From Seiridium cupressi (lineage: Eukaryota; Ascomycota; Sordariomycetes; Amphisphaeriales; Sporocadaceae), in assembly GCA_036674765.1 (NCBI GenBank), contig JARVKI010000132.1, positions 28,357 through 92,356 of the forward strand: 64,000 bases of DNA. Direction: 5' to 3'. Each line of letters begins with the position of its first letter. Position 1 is the stretch's first letter. Positions 32,117-45,380 of the stretch are shown here, piece after piece. The notes under the pieces were generated by a model. The model was not told the origin of the DNA and made no database searches. It was given only the letters and a program-made list of their open reading frames with translations. Made by a program: the position numbers and the translations under genes.

Positions 32117-33967
32117 TTAACTGAACTCCTTCTCCCTTTCCTGCGCCACATTCTTCTTACTGTTATCCACCACAAGTTCAGGCTTCTCGGACTCTACTGG
32201 GTGTTTGGGTGCATTGCCTTGCGTCCCCAGCTTGATGAAGGGAGAAAACAGCACACTCGCGGCAGCAAGCGCAACGCAGGCCTGGAAAGTCCTGGTATAC
32301 TTGAGCATGGGATCAGCCATACCCTCTGGCGTGAGTTCGACCGAACTGAACACCGCTGTCGTGATGCCCATGACAGCTGTGCTCGACAATCTTATCACCA
32401 CGTTAAATATGCCGCCAGCCAACGACTGTTGATGTGATGGCAAAGACGACATGACATACATCTACATCGGTTAGCGAAACGGCTCTATCGTGTATCAGGG
32501 GCACCGGAATGCGGGACTTACGTTGGCAACATTGAAGTTGAAGTCGGCGCCAGCAACGTTGAGAATTAGAGCAGGGAAGATGAAGGCCCAGTAACTACTG
32601 TCTGATTTCATGAATGCCAGCAATAAACTCGCGGCCAGGAAACATAGCGAACCGCCGATCATGATCAGGGTATTGTTGACCTTGTGAAGAATGTGACCGG
32701 CGACAACGTTCCACGTAAGCCCCGCGATGGCCATGGGCAGCAAGTGTACCGCAACGGTGATGGTAGGTAGCTGCTGAACGCTTTGCATGTAAAATGCGAT
32801 CCAGAATCCTGATGCGGTAAAGCCCATCATACCTAGGAGGATCGTGATGATGACCAAACTGAAGTTGCGGTCCTTCCAAATGTACGGAGGCATTAGAGGA
32901 TTCGGGTACACTCGCTCCCAAAGAACAAACACAACCAGCAGGATGACGCCCACGACGAGCAATGCAATAACAGTAGCACTTGACCATCCGTTGTCCGGCC
33001 CCAATGTCAAGCCAGCGGTGAACATGCCCGTCCCAAAGATTGTAAGAACCGTCCCGACATAATCGAAGTGCTTCAGGGCCTTGACGCGTTCCCTAAACGG
33101 GGCGCGATCAAAGTTCTCTACATTCGGAACGGCCCATACCGCGTGAACCGTAAACACTGCCCACAGGATGCAGAGAAAGACGTAGGCGGCGCGCCAGCTC
33201 GAGATGGAGGATGCAATCCCACAGACAATGAGCCCAAAGACGAATCCCAGGGGATTGCCAGCACTGAAGGCCGAGAAAGCCAGGTTCTTTCGCTTCGACG
33301 GCGTCTTGTAGGCGGCGCCGAGAATCCCAATGGCGGGAGGGACGACCATGGCGCACGGCAGGCCCAAGACGCCACATAGAATAACCATCCAGAAGGGGTT
33401 CTGCGCAAACGCCAGCAGCAGGACGAAGGCGCTGAAGGAGCCCATGCCGACGACGAACATGACCTTGCGTCCCAGGAGGTCGGCCAGCTGGCCGAGCGCG
33501 AGCTGGAACGCCCCGGCGACGAGGGACGTCGAGGCCGTTATCCACGAGATCTCGCTCTGCGTCATGCCGAGGTCGCGGCCGATGCTCGCCGTCACAATCA
33601 TGCCGACGCCGGTGAGGAACGAAGCCGTCGCGGTTGCCACGGTGGCTTGGAAGACGAATGATACCTATATTCGTTAGCACGCAACTTTATTTAGTATAAA
33701 CCAATGATCATGCATAAAATTAGGCAAAGGCCCTTTCTTGGTTCATACCTCCTGGAACGTATTCTTAAAACATGCCGGACGATCGCCAAAATGAGTCTTG
33801 GTTCGCTGCAATGCAGTGCCATCCTCGACATCTATCCGAGTCTGGTCGTCGTCGTTATGGTCACTGTGATCCACCTCCGTTGCCGGCCTGGTGGAGGCAG
33901 CACGCGAAGCTTCCGTGGAGCTTGCGGCCATGATCTCGTCGTCGCCCTTGGCTTCCATCTTGCCCAT
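32117..33967 (-). CDS. Major facilitator superfamily transporter (DHA-type, probably 14 helices)
   Basis: Three exons join in frame: 33967-33749, 33664-32522 and 32461-32117, with introns of 84 nt (TGCTAAC branch) and 60 nt, giving 568 residues. The first ~75 residues are hydrophilic and acidic. Transmembrane segments then alternate along the protein; the MFS motif A is visible as GQLADLLGRKVMFVVG between helices 2 and 3, and a motif C-like glycine-rich helix occurs near AFSAGNPLGFVFGLIVC. The C-terminal exon adds about two helices and a Lys/Glu-rich tail. The size and helix count fit the drug:H+ antiporter-2 type, which export toxic compounds or fungal metabolites, but the substrate cannot be read from sequence. 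No biosynthetic genes flank it, so a role in a metabolite cluster is not supported here. Confidence 0.9.
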
Positions 33968-34616
33968 GCCAGGCAGCTTCTGTAAGTCGTGTATTTTTTT
34001 CTCCCCGGATCCGAACCACGGTGAGTTGGCGACAGAAAAAACAAGAATAAAAATCCGGGGTCTAGAGCCGAAGATAGCTACGCAAGCCTAGGGGGGATTT
34101 GACGCCGGTGCCCCGTTTCTCGGATGCCCACGTACGGCTAGAGCGGTGGGTGGCCGCAAAAGTGGCGACCAGACCCGCCCTATGCCTCTGATACATGGGT
34201 TTGTATGGGGGGAAGATGAGGAAATAACAGCTGTTAGCCAATCACGCAATTTGGCTTGTGCATCACTGATCTCAGTGCATTATATCCACTACCAAGGAAA
34301 CATTAATAGCGAGTACGCGATAAAGAGCCATACCTATGATTTTTATGCCGGCCATTTCGACGAAAATAAGCAGTATACTACTATACGCAACTGTCCCAAC
34401 CAACTAGTCTACATGTAGGTAGTAATGCTGGTTACACAACGACGCACTCAAACGCCGCAATGTAAAATATGAAAAATCCCTGGCTGAGGGATAGGTGTTG
34501 CTGCCTCAAATACATTATTCCCGCGTCCGGGTTTTGTTGTGTTACATGAAGTTCGTCAATCAGACCGCAGAGGGTTTCTTTAGTTGCATAATCAAACATG
34601 AACAGTGGTGTATTGT
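33968..34616. other. Intergenic between MFS promoter and UTP21 3' end
   Basis: This contains the promoter and leader of the minus-strand MFS gene at its left and the UTP21 3' flank at its right. A 90-residue plus-strand frame at 34146-34418 has no motif. Nothing else was recognised. Confidence 0.45.
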
Positions 34617-37600
34617 TCAGGTACGTGGACTCCTCAGGAATCCCACCACGCCACTGCAATAACCAACAAGGTTATCTAGCCTATCACACTCCCCAGCCTG
34701 ATGCTTCTTCCAATCTTGCAAAGCTGCCATAAGGGTATCGCTCTCCAAAATCACATCGAAATGCAGTCGAAGGAACACCGTCATCCATGCTTGGGTGAGC
34801 TCGTAATCCTTTCGGGACTTTAGGCGACTTGTCAGGGCTTGGATGAAGTGAAGCAGCTCGTTCGACTCATCGTCTGTATCGCTCGTAGATAAGGACCGAA
34901 GCTCGAGGTCAGCACTCGAAGGAGACAGTGACTTGAGATATTCAATAAGTTCATTGTCTAATAATTAGGTCAGCATTGAGCGTGAGCGAAGTCAGGAAAG
35001 CACACTTACAGTCTCCGCCCTCAGCACCAGCTCGCAGCTTGCTGGTAAAGGCCTCCTCGCTTCGAGTTGAGCGATCGAACTTCGTAATCCTCGAATGACC
35101 CTGAGTCTCACTGTCGGTTGTTTTGACTTCGTCTACCTTCGGCCCAGAGGAGTTGGTAGTAGAGGGTAGGAAGAACGGGGCCTTTTCGGGTAGCTTCGGT
35201 GCTTCTTTGGGTTTGTTCCTCTTCTTAATAAGATCAAGATGCAGTAACGTTTGCCATCTGCTGCGCGGCACAAGACTGAGGGTCATCATATCAGTGCTGA
35301 GCTGGTCAATCAATGGAGCGGCCACACTGTCCTCATCTCCCGGAGCCTCTTCTTCGAATGCAGCATCGATCAGCCCTTGACCGCCTTCTCCAGAGGTTGT
35401 CGGGCCCGATACATGGCCAATCTCCCTTTCCGAGATCTGTCTTGTGGGGACGTGGGTAAACAGCGTCTTGTTAGTCCAGACATTGACCCCTAATTGGCCC
35501 TCAGCAGCCGCAGCAAGATATTCGCCAGTCACCGAGAAAGCCAAAGCGGTACATGGTTGTTCCAGCCGAATAGCATCAATGAGATGGCTCGTTGGTAGGT
35601 CCCACACACGTATAATGGCATCTTGCGAGGCTGCTATCATCCAGCGTCCGTCATTGGAGAAGACGAAGTCGTTGATCTTGCCTTGACAACCCCAGAATTC
35701 ACGAATAGTCTGTTTCGTCTCGATATCGACAACGCGAATCGAGTGGTCGTCACATGAGAATGCAACGAGGTCGTTGGCAGCGTGATACCGACATCCTGTG
35801 ATTGCTGTCATGGGTGCCCAGCTAATTTCGTGTGCCAATCTTCCAGTCAAAAATTCCCAGAACTTGATCTTGCCATCCAAGGAACAGCTAATGATCTGCT
35901 TGTTCATGGAATCGACAACGATGCCTGTCACGGCTTTTGTATGCCTTCCGACACCAGGGCCAAACCCAGTCGCAGACCGAGCTTCAAGTTGCATTATACT
36001 ATCGGCTTGTTTTAGTTGTTGCAACCTGGCTTGTCTTGCTTGCGCCGGCGTCAAGGTTGACGGATATTTCTGGCGGTGTAACCCAGACTGAAGATTGTAC
36101 ATATCAATACCGCCACCAACGGACCCTAACACAGCGAAGGTGCCGCATGGACTGATTGCCACGGTGGATACATCCGTCTTATCAGTAGTCGGAAACGCCC
36201 ATCTGCCAGCCCTCTTGCGGCCCCAGAACCATGTTCGCGCATACGGGTCGTTCTTGTGAGCTGTAACAACGCTTTCCCAGCCAGTCATACCGCTAAGCTC
36301 TGCATCCGATGGCTTGTTCTTGCGGTCTTGCGATTTCTGCCACATGGCCTGTTTGCCAGGTATAGCTCCCATACCACCATCTCGATTGAGTGAGCAAGCT
36401 ATGCAGGTAATTTCTGGTGCCTTGAGATCATCAAGTGATTTTGTCGGACCGTTCTTCAAAACATCATTAGCAAGAATGCCGAATTTCTTCGCCTTCTTGC
36501 GGATATTGCCTTGACTAATTTCAGTGCTCTGCCCGTCTCGTCGCAGACTCCAACCCCACAGACTCCGGTCCTGGCCTGCACTGAGCAACCACTTATTACC
36601 AGCATCTGCGCCGTCAAAATCGGACGGCAAGAACTGCAACGAAGTAACCGGTGCGGCGTGTCCGCTCCTGGAATGGAGAATACGTGGGATTGGAGAAAAG
36701 GGCGTTTCGTCGAAAATCCATGACTTGAGCGAGTTGTCTCGTCCGCTTGTCACAATGACTGGCTGTCCGGCCAGGAACTCGATCTTGCTTACTCCTCCGC
36801 AAATAGTTGGTCCGTCGCGAGATGGCGGGTTATGCGCACTTCGAAGAACACCCATGACTCTGCCCCCCTTGTTGAGATCCCAGAATGTAATATCTCCGCT
36901 GGAAGACGTTGCTGTTGCCATGACACCATCTTTACGACCATCATGGCCTGCGCCCTGCCCATCTGTTCGGAATGTTATGGCTGTGACAGGTGCATCCTCG
37001 GTGCCGGCATTGACGTTCAGGACGGTCTTATCCGTCAGGATATTCTGAATGATTACTGGACCGTTAGAATAGGCTATACCCATGAGGGAGAGAGCGGGCG
37101 AGGGCTGGAGACAGGTCACAGCGCCGCAGTCTGGGGATGGTGGGAGGATAGTATAGATGAGCTTTCCAGTGGACACGTTCCAGAGTTCCACCCAACCGTC
37201 GCGGCGGCCGGCGAAGATCTTATTGAGGTAGGTTGGCATAGTGCTGATTCCGCCGGTGATCTCATTGTCGCCCTTGTTCGCAGCCATGGTGAACAGCGTC
37301 GTGTAGTGCTCCAAGGTCTCCGTCTTCCAGACTTCGATTCTAGTCAAGCAGCTTGCAATAATCCATGATCCAGACACCAGAACCTGCTTGATCGGCTCCT
37401 GGAGATCGAGCGGGAGCTCCAGCTCAGCTAGCCTCTTGCCTCTTTGGAAGACCCATATGCCTTGACCTTCTCCATTGCGAGGGTCCCCAAAGGCAGCGAA
37501 GACTTTTTGCCGCCAAGCGCATGTCGCTGTGATATCGAATGGCGTCTGCGGTCTCGTTATGAAGACCAGGTTGAGGCCGCGCCGTAAGTCGTAAGTCTGC

Positions 37601-37859
37601 AGGGATCGGCCGACAGAGGTTGTCAATTGGAACGTCGTCTTCCCGAGAGGTACAGTCGTGAACGGAACGTTTGTCGGAGAAACCAGTCCTATAGTCTGGA
37701 TCATAAAATCAGAATCAGCCGGGCCTCTTTTTTTGCGAACATAAAACATACCCTGTACGGCGCAAATATCCTCGACTGCTGGCCTTGAGAATTGGGTTTG
37801 GAAGATGCACTGAGCTTCTGGCGCTTGGCCAGAGGGCCGCCTTGCTCTGAGTGTGGCAT
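34617..37859 (-). CDS. UTP21: U3 snoRNP-associated WD40 protein Utp21 (small-subunit processome)
   Basis: Utp21 is a nucleolar tandem WD40-propeller protein of the UTP-B subcomplex needed for 18S rRNA processing. Three exons join in frame: 37859-37752, 37695-35010 and 34957-34617 (introns 56 and 52 nt), giving 1044 residues. The spliced N-terminus, MPHSEQGGPLAKRQKLSASS then QSRIFAPYRTIGLVS, is typical and decides the start; the uninterrupted frame to 37887 is an intron read-through. Many WD repeats are visible, for instance KAVTGIVVDSMNKQIISCSL then DGKIKFWEF, and DGRWMIAASQDAIIRVWDLP. The C-terminal exon carries the Utp21-specific helical domain, NELIEYLKSLSPSSADLELR through RKDYELTQAWMTVFLRLH and LVGYCSGVVGFLRSPRT. 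Size is near that of other filamentous fungi and slightly above yeast. It shares a divergent promoter with the VIP1-type gene. Confidence 0.97.
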
Positions 37860-39239
37860 GGTCGATTGCGTACTCTCTGAAAAGCACTCACCTCTTGCGT
37901 TCGCTACACTTCAAGTGCTATCGCGATCAGCTCAAAAAAAAGTTCCCGAAAGTTTTCGGTCATGGGGCTTATCTTATCGCTGCCGGCAGCAAGCCCCGCA
38001 TTGCCGATAGTGGGCGTTTCTTTGGGTTCCGTCAGGTACTTCGCCCTACGCCAATAGCCCAAATTATCTCTACGAATACAATATAGAACAGGCACTATAC
38101 GACACGAGACTCAAACAAAAGGAACCTGCTTGACCGATCGGCTAACTTCATAGGCTGTAGAGACCCCGAAAATAACGGTTCACAGCAGGTCACGCGACAC
38201 AGTCGTATGTTGCGAACGTTGTTCCCTACCGATGTCGCCCTGCAAATCACCAGTTGACCGCTGAAGGCGCCTCAAGGGACCCCTGCGGCCAGACCGCCCG
38301 CCAGCGAGGGGCGCTGACTGCAGCTTCTTATTCGCTGGAGCTGTCGACGACAAGCCAATCAGGGTTATGGTTCGCTGAGGCCAATCTTTGGGACGTCATC
38401 CCAAGAAGTTGTTTGGCCTCGGCTCTGTTTGACGGTTTGGGCGCCGGTGAATTTTGCATTGGGCCCTTCATGCTCGACCAGACTCTGGCTCTGGGGACAT
38501 CAAAGGACCTCTCTAAACTGGTCTACTATTCTCAAATCTACATTATGTACCGAATTCAAATCAGTGGCAAAGGATACGGGCGACATTGAGTTCGTCATCC
38601 TCCCTGTCAAACCCGCATCTAACCACTTACGCCCTCTCCCGGGTATTCTTCCTGAATGCAGTCGCGGAATTCTCCATTCTACAGACCCTCAAGCTGAGGC
38701 GTCAAAAGAAACCGGCTAAGAAAGTCTGAGAGGAATTTGACCTGATCCCGGATACCTTAGGTGCCTTTGTTCCTAGCCACGCTGGACATGTCTGGGCTGG
38801 AGACAAGCAAGGCCGAACTCTAGCATACGTCGTTGATCTTTTCACAGTCAGCCAACAAGCCTGACCACATAAAACCCTCTTGGGAGTCCTGCAAAGTACC
38901 TGCATGCAAACTTAATACCTAAACTACCGTTACCGTTGACATTGGGCGGCTCCTTTCCCGGAACAGAGCTGCAGATCGCAGTGTTTGCGTGAGGACTAGA
39001 TCTGGAGGGGACCACCTTGCACCACGCCGACTACCGATCTACAGACTAAAATCTCTGCAACTGAAGCTTGTTCGAGCCTATGCGGTCTGGATCTCAACAC
39101 CATTAAGTTGGAACCGACTCGCGCAACTACTGTACGGCACTGTCGAGCGGGTTCGGTGCTTGCAGAAGAGCGCTCCACTGGTACCCATTACTAAGTAGCT
39201 CCAGGGCGGCACCTGCAACCTTGTGCAGACAGGGAACCA
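37860..39239. other. Divergent promoter region of UTP21 and VIP1-type genes
   Basis: This 1.4 kb interval separates two divergently transcribed conserved genes and should hold both promoters and leaders. A 111-residue plus-strand frame at 38254-38589 has no recognisable motif and is probably leader or promoter DNA. Confidence 0.5.
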
Positions 39240-42200
39240 ATGGATACCAGCTCAAGTCCCAGGCGTGGCGGGAGAAGACTGCCATCTCGCTCTGTGTCGC
39301 ATTCCCACAAGCTGTCTTCCGGAAGTATCTCGAGCATCACGAGCCGCAAAAGTCGTCATGCCGAGCCTGTAGGAAGCTTTGAGGTGCCCGTGGACGCGAG
39401 TTTGTCCATGCCTCCCCCACCAATGCCCTTGAAAAGCCCTCGCTCTTCCTTCCCACAAAGTCGTCGTGATTCGAGCACTTCGGAATCCGCCTGGAGTGAA
39501 GGCCATTCTTTCCACTCGAATTTGCGAAACGCCAGCGGAAGCCTCCTTGCTGATGACGTCGACGACATCGCAGTGGACGATCTTGACACTCCGCGATTAG
39601 GTCCCGCGGCTGGAATCATCAGGGATAACAACGTTGACCGGCTGCCTGAACCAGCTTTGTTGTCAACGTCCTCTGTCTCCGACGAAGGAGTTTCCACTAA
39701 ACGTCTCTCCGTCTCGTCCATCTATTCTCTAGCATCCGCCCGCGGCATCCCTAGTCCTGCCTCGTCAGACGGCGGTATCTCCCGTTCAGTATCAGGTGTT
39801 ATTATGGCATCCAATAGCAAAGGCTTGGGGCCGCCCCCGGGCCACTCCGAGGCTGGCCTATCTAACGTGACGGTTACGACCTCGTCGAACTCGCAAACAC
39901 CTACTGCAAGCTCTCATCAGTTGGCACCACGAGAGTCAACGCATCCGAACCCTTTGGATGCGGTCAAGAGGAATCCTCCCAGGGCTGATGCAAACTCGCG
40001 GCCTCAGCTGCCGACTAGGTCTCGCAGTAGGGCTAAGAGACGATTCAGCGGGAGTACTGTGACTAGCAGTCATAGTCCTAGCAGCGAGCGTGGCCTCCAG
40101 GCCGAGACCAAAAAAGACAAGGCCGAGGTAAAGTCACCTCCCTTAGGCATCATTGGCGTGTGTGCCTTGGAATCCAAGGCAAGAAGCAAGCCAAGCCGCA
40201 ATATCCTCAACAGGATCAAAGCGAATGATGAGTTTGAAGTCGTTATGTTTGGTGACAAAACGATTCAGGATGAAGGTTGGTGACGGGTTTCCCCCCAAGT
40301 CTGTGGTGCTACCATATTAACTATTTCCTCTTAGACGTCGAAAACTGGCCTATTTGTGATTACCTCATCTCGTTTTACTCGGACGGATTTCCTCTCGAGA
40401 AGGCGATTGCCTACGTCAAAGCCAGAAAACCCTTCTGCGTCAACGATGTTCCCATGCAGAAGATTCTCTGGGATCGACGCCTCTGTCTGCGCATTCTGGA
40501 CATGATTGGCGTCCCTACTCCCAAGAGAGTCGAGGTCAATCGCGATGGCGGCCCGACTCTCTTGACTCCTGATATCGCTAAACACGTAAGGGATGTTACA
40601 GGGCTTGCTCTGGAACCCACCGATCCTGAGAACATTCTTCCCCCAAGAAAGGTCGAGATGCTCGATGACGGAGACATCTTAAGCGTCGATGGTACACTGC
40701 TGAAGAAACCGTTTGTCGAAAAACCCACCAGCGGTGAGGATCACAATGTTATCATTTACTTCCCAAAGTCAATGGGCGGCGGAGCCCGCAAACTTTTCCG
40801 GAAGATTGGTAACAAGAGTTCGGAGTTCGTGCCGGACTTGGTAATCCCTCGAGCCATCACTGAACCCGACAGCAGCTATGTGTTTGAGCAATTTATGAGA
40901 GTCGAGAATGCTGAAGATGTCAAGGCTTATACTGTCGGTCCTACTTATTGTCACGCAGAAACAAGAAAATCACCAGTCGTAGATGGTATTGTCAAACGCA
41001 ATACACATGGCAAGGAGATCCGCTATATCACACCCCTAAACGAGGAGGAGAAGGAAATCGCTCGAAAAATCTCAACGACTTTCGGGCAGCGTGTTTGTGG
41101 ATTTGATCTTCTGAGAGCTGACGGCAAAAGCTATGTTATCGACGTCAACGGTTGGAGTTTTGTCAAGGATAATGACGACTATTACAGCCAATGCGCCAGG
41201 ATCTTGAGAGAGATATTCATGAAGGAGAGGATCCGCCGGGGTGGGCCGACGCCTCCTTTGCCATCCCCTACATCCCTCGATCATCGGGATCCGCTTTTCA
41301 AGGCCGCAATGATAGCAAAGGATAGGGAAGCGCGAAGTGAATCCGTCGACACGAATCAGGTCAAATCACCACCCTACGCTGTTGCGCCGACTTCTGCTCC
41401 TAGATCGCTACATGAAGCCAGAAATGCGGAGGAACTGTTGGGTACGACCTCCACCTCAACCCCTGAGGTCGTATCTTCAGGCCCTACCCCCAGCGTACAG
41501 AGCGGCTTTACAACACCACTGCCGGCCACTCATGCGGACCTGGCAGCGCCCAGTCTGCCAGCAACTGCGCCTTCTACCCTTCCAGGAACACCTTCAATGG
41601 CGCCGAGTGATACCCCGGACCAAGGTTTGGAGCAACCGACACCTCCTCCTCCACCGCCGAAGCATCAGTGGAAGCTGAAGGGACTTGTTTCCGTCATCCG
41701 TCATGCTGATCGAACACCCAAGCAAAAATTCAAATTCACCTTCCACACTCAGCCATTCATTGATCTCCTCAAGGGCCATCAAGAGGAGGTGCTACTCATC
41801 GGCCCAGCTGCGTTGAGTAGCGTTATGGATGCAGTTGAACTAGCCTTGAGACAAGGTGAAGAGGACATGTCAAAACTCAAAGCGCTTCGCAACGTCCTTA
41901 TGAAGAAAGGTGCTTGGGAAGGCACCAAAGTGCAGATAAAACCAATGTTTCGTAAGAAGAAGACAGGGGAGATGACATCTGCTTCTGAACCTAAAGCCAA
42001 AGAGGGCGACAGTGTCTCTGCTGTCCCAAAGGAACAATCTATTGCAGCACCTAGTGCAGATCAGCCCGCTGCAACCTCCGAGGAGGGTGGTGTCTCGAGT
42101 TCAGTATCCGAAGGCCAACGGCGTACGCCGAAGCGCAGCGACTCCATGTCTGGTGTAACCATGTCAAAGTTTACTGCGGCAGAAAACAATTTTGTGCTTG

Positions 42201-44227
42201 ACAAATTGCAGCTCATCGTCAAATGGGGAGGCGAGCCGACCCATTCAGCTCGTCATCAGGCGGTAGAGCTCGCTCAGAACATGAGGAACGACTACCTACT
42301 CCTCAATAGTGACGTCCTTGACGAAGTGCACGTATTCAGCAGCTCTGAGCGACGAGTGACAACCAGTGCGCAAATTTGGGCAGCCACGTTCCTGGATAAG
42401 CAGGAGCTGCCTGACGACTATGTCACGGTTCGGAAGGATCTCTTGGATGATTCAAATGCTGCAAAGGATGAGATGGATAAGGTGAAGAAGAAGCTTAAGG
42501 GGCTACTGCGTAAGGGCAATGAGCGTCCCTCACAATTCGCTTGGCCAGACAACTTTGCAGAGCCGTCCGAAGTCCAGGCCCGGGTCGTTCAACTCATGAA
42601 ATTCCACCGCAAGGTCATGCAGCACAACTACGGCAAGCTCACCAGTAGTGCAGTCAACTCTCTGAATGCCATCAACAACCCTAGTGTGGAAAAGCTCAAT
42701 GGGGAGGGATCTACATCATCAATGGCGTCGTCCCTCTCACAAGCCAGTGCCATCACTAACATACAGGCTCGGTGGTGCTCTCAAGAAGATTCCGAACTCT
42801 TCCGTGAACGATGGGAGAAGCTATTTGGAGAATTTTGCGACAACGAAAAAGTCGACCCTAGCAAAATCTCGGAGTTGTACGACACAATGAAGTTTGATGC
42901 GCTTCACAACAGAAATTTCCTTGAGTGGGTATTTACTCCGCCCAAGCACATGCTTGAGGAGGAGTTTGGTATCGTGATCGGACGAGATGGACAGACCAAG
43001 GAATCTGAGGACAACAAGGAGACCAAGACATCTGATGATAGATCTGACAAGAGTCAGGTCTTGACTTCGCCTCCGGGTGACAGAGCGGATAAGGCGGAAC
43101 GATCGAACCATGCAGAGAAGACTGATATTCATAAGACGGCCAAGAGAATTTTCAGAAGGCGTTCTTGGATGAATGTTCGTCCGCAAGGTGAAGTTGCCCT
43201 GCCTGAGCAATACTTCAAACTGCAAAGGGGAGACGGTCCGACCAAAGCGAAGACGGACGCCCGTTTCGAGCCGCTCAGGGAACTCTACAAACTAGCCAAG
43301 ATACTGTTCGATTTCATTTGTCCTCAAGAGTATGGTATCTCTGACGCGGAGAAGGTGAGTACTAACTCATGCAAGTTGGAGGTGATTATCATGCTAATTA
43401 TTCCTGCGCAGCTTGAGATCGGTCTCCTAACAACCCTGCCCCTCTTGAAAGAGATCGTACAGGATCTCGAGGAGATGCAAGCATCGGACGATGCCAAATC
43501 GTTCTTCTACTTCACGAAGGAGTCCCACATTTACACCTTACTCAACTGCATCATGGAGGGCGGTATAAAGACGAAGATCAATCGTTCCACGATACCCGAG
43601 CTTGACTACTTGTCGCAGATCTGCTTTGAGCTGTATGAATCAGAGACCAAGCCCCCTGCTTCATCTCCCGACGATCCGTCAACCTTTGCGTACAGCATTC
43701 GCATTTCCATCAGCCCTGGGTGCCACATCTATGACCCGCTGGACATTCAGCTCGACAGCAAGCACTGCATAGGGTACGCTGCGCGCAGAAGCCTAACGGA
43801 TCACAATGACTGGAAAACGGTTATCGAGACTCTCCGAACTAAGTTTCACCAGTAAGTCTAGCTTATTTTCGCGAGATTTGATATTGTTGCACAGCTCATT
43901 GGATTTCAAGTCTTGTCTCCCGCGGGGCCCACAGTATGTTATTCATGGTATGCTAACTGATCGGCTGCCAGGGTGAAATTGCCGAAAACGTTCCTCGCTG
44001 TCAACCTCTCGGATGCGTTCAAATTTCAAGAAAAGGAGCGTCAGAACTCTGAAGCAGATATTTTGGAGATGAAGACGGTGGAGCATGCCACAACGTCACC
44101 GAAAATGGCTCCTGTCAATGACGATCCGCCGCCAGCTTCTGAGGCTCCCGAAGACCCAGAAGTCGTCAGGGTCGGCGGCGATCTACCCGCAGATCCCACG
44201 ATGTCCGCGGAGGAGGGGTCGTCGTAA
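39240..44227 (+). CDS. VIP1: Inositol hexakisphosphate/diphosphoinositol-pentakisphosphate kinase (Vip1/Asp1 family)
   Basis: This bifunctional enzyme makes 1-phosphorylated inositol pyrophosphates (1-InsP7/InsP8) and, through its phosphatase-like half, removes them; it acts in the cytosol on phosphate and morphogenesis signalling. Four exons join in frame: 39240-40275, 40335-43354, 43412-43851 and 43972-44227, giving 1583 residues. A Ser/Pro-rich N-terminal extension (1-300) precedes the ATP-grasp kinase domain (about 300-645), which starts [19 protein letters not shown] and includes [20 protein letters not shown] and [21 protein letters not shown] Pro-rich linker with PPPPPPK leads to the histidine-acid-phosphatase-like domain, whose RHADRTP begins at residue 801. 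The third intron (43355-43411, 57 nt) is in frame without a stop; it has GTGAGTACTAAC and CAG ends, and removing it restores ISDAEKLEIGLL. The protein is longer than yeast Vip1 (about 1150). Confidence 0.97.
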
Positions 44228-45293
44228 TGCTCCATTGGCAGATTTATCCTTGTCGCTGCTGTAAAGAGAACGACAGGCAAGCCAAAACGACCCACGGGCG
44301 GTCGCTTGGACTTTGGTGGGCTGGAGTTAAGATTAGAGAGGATTGCCGCCAAGACAAGACACCAGTTAGTGTCGGTATCGAAACCGACAGTGTGCAGGGA
44401 TCATTGGAGACAAATACAGAAATACACGGACAGGCGTTTGAGTAGAATCGGTTTCAGCATCTTTGGATTCTATTTGTATTCGTCACTCTAACGAATCATG
44501 GCCCTATATTGTTTGCCGTCTGCCCAGGCCTAGTCCAGACAAGCCTCAATGGCTGCAAGGGTCTTGCACCCTATAGCATATCAGATAGATGAGACAGCAT
44601 AGAAAAGACAGCAAACAGACAACTGAGGAGGCGCATGAGACATGATTTGACATGCCAAAGTCTTTTCGAGTGCTGGTTTATATTCTTCTCTTTCCAGGGT
44701 CGTCAGACAGACTTGGCCGATTCTCAACGACAATTCGCCAAACCCAACCGACATGTTTCGGTACCGAAGCCGAAGAGCCCGTCCCGCCCCTTAGGTGTGC
44801 GGGGTGGGTTTTTGGAGCCCAATATCCACCCTTCACCTTACCAGGACGAGATATGAAGTGGATATTGGCCCGGGACGCGTCCCCAGGACCAAACTCACCG
44901 GTGGGGGCTATATAAGAACTAGACAAAGATGAACGTGAGCTGTCAACTTTCTTTCTTTTTTTTTGTTTGGTTTTCTCCTTTGCCTTTTTAGGCGTCTGTC
45001 ATATCGCGAGATCTTTTGGGAAGGCGGCAGGGGTGGTGGGGGACGGTCTTTCTTCCCTTGCTGATTCCTGCGGCGCAAATGGGAAGGATGGAAGGAAGGT
45101 GAAAAAGAGACGGTTCGGATCTGGGTGGGGGAAGCGAAGATGACCTCGGATGGCGCTGTGATTTGCTGCAAGTAGCGTTTGCTTGATTGTTTCCTTGCAT
45201 TCTAACTAGGCCCCTAGCACTAGATGCCCGTGCAGGATCTCGCATCATGGTCAGTAAGTGGGCGTACGTTTGGCAATATCCAGAGAACAGCAT

Positions 45294-45329
45294 CTTTATT
45301 CTTTTTTTCTTTTTCCTTTTTTCTTTTCT

Positions 45330-45370
<41 letters not shown>

Positions 45371-45380
45371 CCTTTTTTGC
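45294..45380 (+). repeat. Pyrimidine tract with 38-T run
   Basis: A T/C-rich stretch includes an uninterrupted run of 38 T at 45333-45370, preceded by shorter T-runs broken by single C. On the opposite strand it is a long poly-A. It is noncoding; a Phe-rich or Lys-rich frame across it is spurious. Exact length in the genome is uncertain because such runs are error-prone in sequencing. Confidence 0.95.
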
